Part shown: positions 60,460-64,000 of the stretch, in pieces | How the letters are laid out: each line of letters starts with the position of its first letter | How positions within the stretch are numbered: the stretch's first letter is position 1 | Assembly: GCA_017461605.1 (NCBI GenBank) | Contig: JAFTXN010000002.1 | Span: 372,001-436,000, forward strand | Source: Bacteroidaceae bacterium | GTDB lineage: Bacteria > Bacteroidota > Bacteroidia > Bacteroidales > Bacteroidaceae | Direction: 5' to 3' | DNA: 64,000 nucleotides | Translations under genes and position numbers: made by a program | The notes under the pieces: generated by a model | Seen by the model: the letters and a program-made list of their open reading frames with translations, nothing else | What the model was told of the DNA's origin: nothing | Database searches by the model: none

Positions 60460-61344
60460 ATGAAAGGTATCGTTTTAGCCGGTGGAAGCGGAACGCGCCT
60501 CTATCCCATTACCAAAGGCATAAGCAAGCAGCTTATACCCATTTTCGACAAACCGATGGTGTATTATCCCATCTCCGTCCTTATGTTGGCGGGCATCCGC
60601 GACATTCTGATTATTTCCACGCCCCAAGACCTTCCGGGTTTTCAACGCCTTTTGGGCGATGGTTCCGACTATGGCGTAAACTTCAGCTACGCAGAGCAGC
60701 CTTCGCCCGATGGGTTGGCACAGGCCTTCATCATTGGTGAAGAATTCATTGGCGACGATTGCGCTTGTCTCGTGTTGGGCGACAATATCTTCCATGGTAG
60801 CGGTCTGCGCAGAATGTTCACCGAAGCCGTTCGTAAAGCCGAGGAAGAGGGCAAGGCCACGGTGTTTGGCTATCGCGTCAACGACCCCGAGCGATATGGT
60901 GTCGTGGAGTTCGACAAAGAGGGACGCTGCATGAGCATCGAAGAAAAGCCTGCGCAACCCAAGTCAAACTATGCCGTAGTCGGCCTGTACTTTTACCCAA
61001 ATCGCGTAGTGGACATAGCCAAGCACATCAAGCCTTCGGCGCGTGGCGAGTTGGAGATTACCACGGTCAATCAGCACTTCCTGGAAGATGGCGACTTGAC
61101 GGTACAAACGCTGGGTCGCGGTTTCGCGTGGCTGGACACGGGGACGCACGACAGCATGAGCGAGGCGAGCACCTTCATCGAAGTGATCGAGAAGCGAACC
61201 GGCTTGAAGGTGGGCTGCCTTGAGGGTATCGCATTCAAGCAGGGCTGGATCGATGCTGACAAACTGCGTGAACTCGCGCAGCCGATGATTAAGAATCAAT
61301 ATGGCCAGTATCTTGCAAAGATGGCAGACGAAGCAGTGAAATAG
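60460..61344 (+). CDS. rfbA: Glucose-1-phosphate thymidylyltransferase
   Basis: The 294-residue protein shows the nucleotidyltransferase motif [16 protein letters not shown] and [18 protein letters not shown], then [20 protein letters not shown] and VLGDNIFHG. It makes dTDP-glucose, the first step to dTDP-rhamnose. The ATG at 60460 is the canonical start. The other rfb genes are not next to it; instead a secreted orphan protein gene follows 3 bp downstream. Confidence 0.95.
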   Translation: MKGIVLAGGSGTRLYPITKGISKQLIPIFDKPMVYYPISVLMLAGIRDILIISTPQDLPGFQRLLGDGSDYGVNFSYAEQPSPDGLAQAFIIGEEFIGDDCACLVLGDNIFHGSGLRRMFTEAVRKAEEEGKATVFGYRVNDPERYGVVEFDKEGRCMSIEEKPAQPKSNYAVVGLYFYPNRVVDIAKHIKPSARGELEITTVNQHFLEDGDLTVQTLGRGFAWLDTGTHDSMSEASTFIEVIEKRTGLKVGCLEGIAFKQGWIDADKLRELAQPMIKNQYGQYLAKMADEAVK

Positions 61345-61347
61345 CCG

Positions 61348-63285
61348 ATGGCTTGCGCAAAATCTCATAACGTGAAGAGGTGGACAATCTGTGCGGTTGT
61401 CTGCCTCTTTGCGCTTTTTACGATGATGCGGCCGGCTTTTGCAGAAGACGGAGCAGAGGTTTACTTTCCAGTTTATGATGTTGAAAATCTGCGAGATGCA
61501 CTCCCTTGCTTGATAGGCGCTATAGGCGAAGATGACCGTGTGGCGCTGATGACATCCGGTGTGCGCAACAAGAAGCAGTTATGGGCAGTTGAGGGTGCGT
61601 GGAATGCGCAAGGAGCTATAGACGTCCCCTCTGCAAATTCTGTATGGCAACTGCAAATCCATGAAGACGGCACTTACAGCATCCTTACTTCTGAGGGAAA
61701 ATACCTGAATACGGCAGATGGTGCTGCTTTGTCGCTGGATACGAAAAGCAAAAGCCGTTGGAACATCGCCCCCTCGGACATGGGTTTTGTGATATCGGCT
61801 GTAGCGACGCCTGATCGCTCGCTGGGACTTTACGCATGGCAGAAAGAACTGTTTTTTGCCAACTATAAGCATTCAGCAAACGCTACTCCAACGCTTCAAA
61901 TCTTCGTCCCGAAGACGGCCCTTCCCGGTGCGGAAATCGTTTGGCCCGAGCCGGACAGTGAAGTGCTGCTGTCGGTGGGTGAACTGTCGGCGTCGGTTGC
62001 TTCGGAAGGCCTGTCTGTTGTTGCGGCTGCCGGCTGTCGGCTCTCGGATGGCTCGATGATTGTTCCGCAGGGAGCTTCGACTTTTGTGTGCCGGTATGTG
62101 GGCGACAGCGTGTTCGTGCTGCAAAACGACGAAGGCTATTTCAGTCATTCGCTTGCCTATGCCGAAACACCGGAATACTGGTCTGTCGATGCTGTAGGCC
62201 TGAAGGCTTGCGATGCAACGGGTGTGGAGATTTCAGAACCTTATCTTGTTTATAATAAGACGATTTCCGAGTTTTGTTTAATCCCTGCATCAGAGGTGTG
62301 GCGTGCTTCTTATGTCCCTGCAGTGCTGTCGGGATGTGCTCCCGAAGCGACGGAAGAACTCTCAGAAGAAGGGGTGAAAACGCTTCGTGGCGGATGGAGC
62401 ACCGAGGCCCTGTCGGCGGTCAGCTGGCAAGGTGTGTCTGCGCTTGACCTTCGGGCGTTGGCTTTGCCGATAGCGACACAGTCGTTTGCGCATCGCCCGG
62501 CGCAGTGCAACAGTCCCATATTGGTCAATGCAGAGGCTTCGATGCATCTTGTGAAGGATTGGCCGTTTGTGTTGCAGTGCGATGGCGAAGATGCACAATT
62601 GCTGTCGCCTTTCACGCTCTCGGACGGCGTGCCGTTGAAGTGGGGTGGCCGTTTCAAGGCTCCTCGGGGCACACTTTCCTATTCACGGCAGATGTATGCG
62701 GATGGCGGTTGGGAAACCCTCTGTGTGCCTTTTGCAACTATGGTGCCCGATGGCTTTGAAGTTCGGGTGCCGGGTGAAATCTCGGAGAATGAAATCACGT
62801 TTCTGAAAGTAGAGCGCTTGGAGGCCAATCAGGCTGCCATCGTTCGCTATGTGGGAGCTGTGGAGACCGGAAGTGCGCTGCTGCATCTCAACAACGATGC
62901 CGAGACGGTGCAGCCGGCATCCTCGGATTTCCTCCTGCGAGGTTTGTACGACACTCTCAGGGTGGAGGGAAATGAGTCCGGCATCTATCTGCTCAACACA
63001 TCGGGGCAGGCTTTCGTGCGAGCCGCTTCGGGCAGTTGGGTTGCCCCTTTCAGGGCTTGGTTGTGCCCGGGGCAGGATGCAGATGTCCAGACAGCCTACG
63101 CACTCCGCTTGCCTGAAGATGAAACATCGGGTTGCGCAATGCCGGTGTGCGATGCCAATCGTTGGCAAGGTGCTTGCTATGATTTGCAGGGGCGTTGTGT
63201 GTTGCTCCATACCGATGCGGTATCTTTTGCTGCGCTACCGGCAGGAGTCTACATTGTGAATGGAAAAATGATCATCAAACAATAA
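61348..63285 (+). CDS. Secreted protein of unknown function with T9SS-like C-terminus
   Basis: The 645-residue protein starts with a signal peptide (KRWTICAVVCLFALFTMM, cleavage near AFAEDG). Residues about 40-180 resemble a beta-trefoil or similar repeat with VWQLQIHEDGTYSILTSEGK and TLQIFVPKTA. The rest is beta-rich, with several short tryptophan-containing strands (YADGGWETLCVPFATM). The C-terminus YDLQGRCVLLHTDAV and LPAGVYIVNGKMIIKQ resembles the end of a type A T9SS sorting domain, shorter than usual. I do not recognise a function. The start lies 3 bp after rfbA, so it is probably co-transcribed with it. Confidence 0.72.
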   Translation: MACAKSHNVKRWTICAVVCLFALFTMMRPAFAEDGAEVYFPVYDVENLRDALPCLIGAIGEDDRVALMTSGVRNKKQLWAVEGAWNAQGAIDVPSANSVWQLQIHEDGTYSILTSEGKYLNTADGAALSLDTKSKSRWNIAPSDMGFVISAVATPDRSLGLYAWQKELFFANYKHSANATPTLQIFVPKTALPGAEIVWPEPDSEVLLSVGELSASVASEGLSVVAAAGCRLSDGSMIVPQGASTFVCRYVGDSVFVLQNDEGYFSHSLAYAETPEYWSVDAVGLKACDATGVEISEPYLVYNKTISEFCLIPASEVWRASYVPAVLSGCAPEATEELSEEGVKTLRGGWSTEALSAVSWQGVSALDLRALALPIATQSFAHRPAQCNSPILVNAEASMHLVKDWPFVLQCDGEDAQLLSPFTLSDGVPLKWGGRFKAPRGTLSYSRQMYADGGWETLCVPFATMVPDGFEVRVPGEISENEITFLKVERLEANQAAIVRYVGAVETGSALLHLNNDAETVQPASSDFLLRGLYDTLRVEGNESGIYLLNTSGQAFVRAASGSWVAPFRAWLCPGQDADVQTAYALRLPEDETSGCAMPVCDANRWQGACYDLQGRCVLLHTDAVSFAALPAGVYIVNGKMIIKQ

Positions 63286-63295
63286 AAAACGAAAC

Positions 63296-63709
63296 ATGTA
63301 TATAGCAGTTGATTTTGACGGAACGATAGTTTCCGATCGCTATCCCGAAATAGGTAAAGAGCTTCCGTTTGCCACCGCAACGCTTCGCCAATTGATGGAG
63401 GACGGACACAAACTCATCCTCTGGACCGTGCGCGAAGGCGAACTCCTGCAGGAGGCAGTTGATTGGTGCGAGAAGAAAGGCGTACGCTTCTATGCCGTCA
63501 ACAAGGACTACGACGAGGAAGCCACGCAAGGCAAGCACTATAGTCGCAAACTCAAGGCGGATATTTTCATCGACGACAGAGGCATCGCCGGACTGCCTGA
63601 TTGGGGAACCATCTACGAGCTTATCAAGCGGCGCATCAATTGGGAGGAATTCCTGATACGTCGTGGAGAAATAGCTGCTCCGGCCAAGAAAAAGTGGTGG
63701 CAGTTCTGA
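63296..63709 (+). CDS. Small HAD-like hydrolase (BT0820 type)
   Basis: The 137-residue protein starts with the HAD nucleophile motif YIAVDFDGTIVSD, has ILWTVREGELLQEAVDWCE as motif II and DIFIDDRGIAGLPDWG as the acidic motif IV. The length is typical of a cap-less HAD phosphatase. The substrate is unknown. It follows the secreted orphan gene by 10 bp and is probably the last gene of the rfbA run. Confidence 0.87.
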   Translation: MYIAVDFDGTIVSDRYPEIGKELPFATATLRQLMEDGHKLILWTVREGELLQEAVDWCEKKGVRFYAVNKDYDEEATQGKHYSRKLKADIFIDDRGIAGLPDWGTIYELIKRRINWEEFLIRRGEIAAPAKKKWWQF

Positions 63710-63761
63710 GCAATCGGCCATGCCGTGCCGCGCTCGAAAACGCCTTTTGAAAAGATATATC

Positions 63762-63791
63762 TTGAGTTAAATGAATAAATGAGTACCTTTG
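63762..63791 (+). promoter_or_regulatory. Promoter of nnrD, giving a leaderless or near-leaderless transcript
   Basis: TTG at 63762-63764, 19 nt and TACCTTTG at 63784-63791 match the consensus. The ATG at 63796 begins 5 nt after the -7 box, about where transcription should start. Confidence 0.75.
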
Positions 63792-63795
63792 TGAA

Positions 63796-64000
63796 ATGAA
63801 GATACTGAGTGCTCAACAAATGCAAACGCTTGACGCATTCACCGTGCGCCAAGAGAACATCACGTCCGCCCAACTGATGGAACGGGCGGCGCAGGCTCTG
63901 AAGACCGAGATTGTTGCGAGATGGAACAAGTCGGTGCGCATGATGATTTTTGCCGGCCCGGGAAATAATGGCGGCGATGCCTTGGCTTTGGCGCGTCTGT
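63796..64000 (+). CDS. nnrD: NAD(P)H-hydrate epimerase/dehydratase, N-terminal part (cut by window end)
   Basis: The visible 68 residues start MKILSAQQMQTLDAFTVRQE and contain ITSAQLMERAAQAL and the epimerase motif FAGPGNNGGDALALAR. This is the start of the YjeF N-terminal domain; in Bacteroidetes it is normally fused to the ADP-dependent dehydratase, which would lie beyond base 64000. The enzyme repairs hydrated NADH and NADPH. Confidence 0.92.
   Translation, partial: MKILSAQQMQTLDAFTVRQENITSAQLMERAAQALKTEIVARWNKSVRMMIFAGPGNNGGDALALARL

Overview
The window looks like a chromosomal segment of a Bacteroidales bacterium, most likely a member of the Prevotellaceae. The evidence is the Bacteroidetes-type promoter motif (TTG, 19-21 nt, TAnnTTTG) in front of many genes, weak Shine-Dalgarno sequences, type IX secretion (T9SS) cargo proteins together with the T9SS regulator PorX, and a typical Bacteroidales gene set (atpA-atpG end, pyrB-pyrI, TamB, DUF3472 protein, PIF1 helicase, L-cysteine desulfidase). 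Assignment below the order is inference.

Layout. 1-1332: end of the ATP synthase operon (atpA partial, atpG). 1475-3516: a small HD hydrolase and a secreted DUF5077/DUF3472 protein. 3895-11637 (minus): one long run serS-ruvX-def-TPR protein-U32 peptidase-zinc ribbon protein-TM2 protein. 11986-15370: an HD phosphohydrolase convergent with a T9SS-exported Omp28-like thioredoxin-fold protein. 15371-16279: a 0.9 kb gene-free stretch with 21-bp repeats and a probable small RNA. 16280-20719: TamB. 21001-21927: a winged-helix protein and rubrerythrin. 22173-25516: pyrB-pyrI-flavin reductase-glyA. 25740-34328 (minus): MscS channel, DUF456 protein, tRNA-Leu(UAA), a lipoprotein, argH, an SRPBCC protein, purC, phoH. 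34616-36642: frr-rsgA-nfeD. 36945-38492: porX.

39119-49494 is an AT-richer accessory island without integrase or transposase. On the minus strand it runs: XRE regulator (frameshifted), a 1406-residue STAND-type NTPase with a TPR-like region that resembles bacterial SAMD9-like proteins, a 45-residue cold-shock/OB-like fragment, a WYL regulator, a 38-residue membrane peptide, two paralogous small proteins, and a PIF1-family helicase with a long C-terminal extension. Two near-identical inverted repeats (TTGGTTCC-N9-GGAACCA) sit exactly 40 nt upstream of two TAnnTTTG boxes just after the WYL gene. A decayed DUF4238 gene lies on the other strand. This is the best candidate for an undescribed, possibly anti-phage, system; several genes in it carry frame damage.

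49636-64000: glycosyltransferase, S8 protease with T9SS tail, L-cysteine desulfidase with an AraC-type regulator, a 1510-residue papain-like protease with LamG and PKD-like repeats and a T9SS-type tail, then rfbA, a secreted orphan protein, a HAD-type hydrolase and the start of nnrD.

Across the window two repeat families stand out: arrays of three or four 21-bp units in four intergenic regions, and an approximately 80-bp imperfect inverted-repeat element whose edge supplies the -7 promoter box of four unrelated genes.
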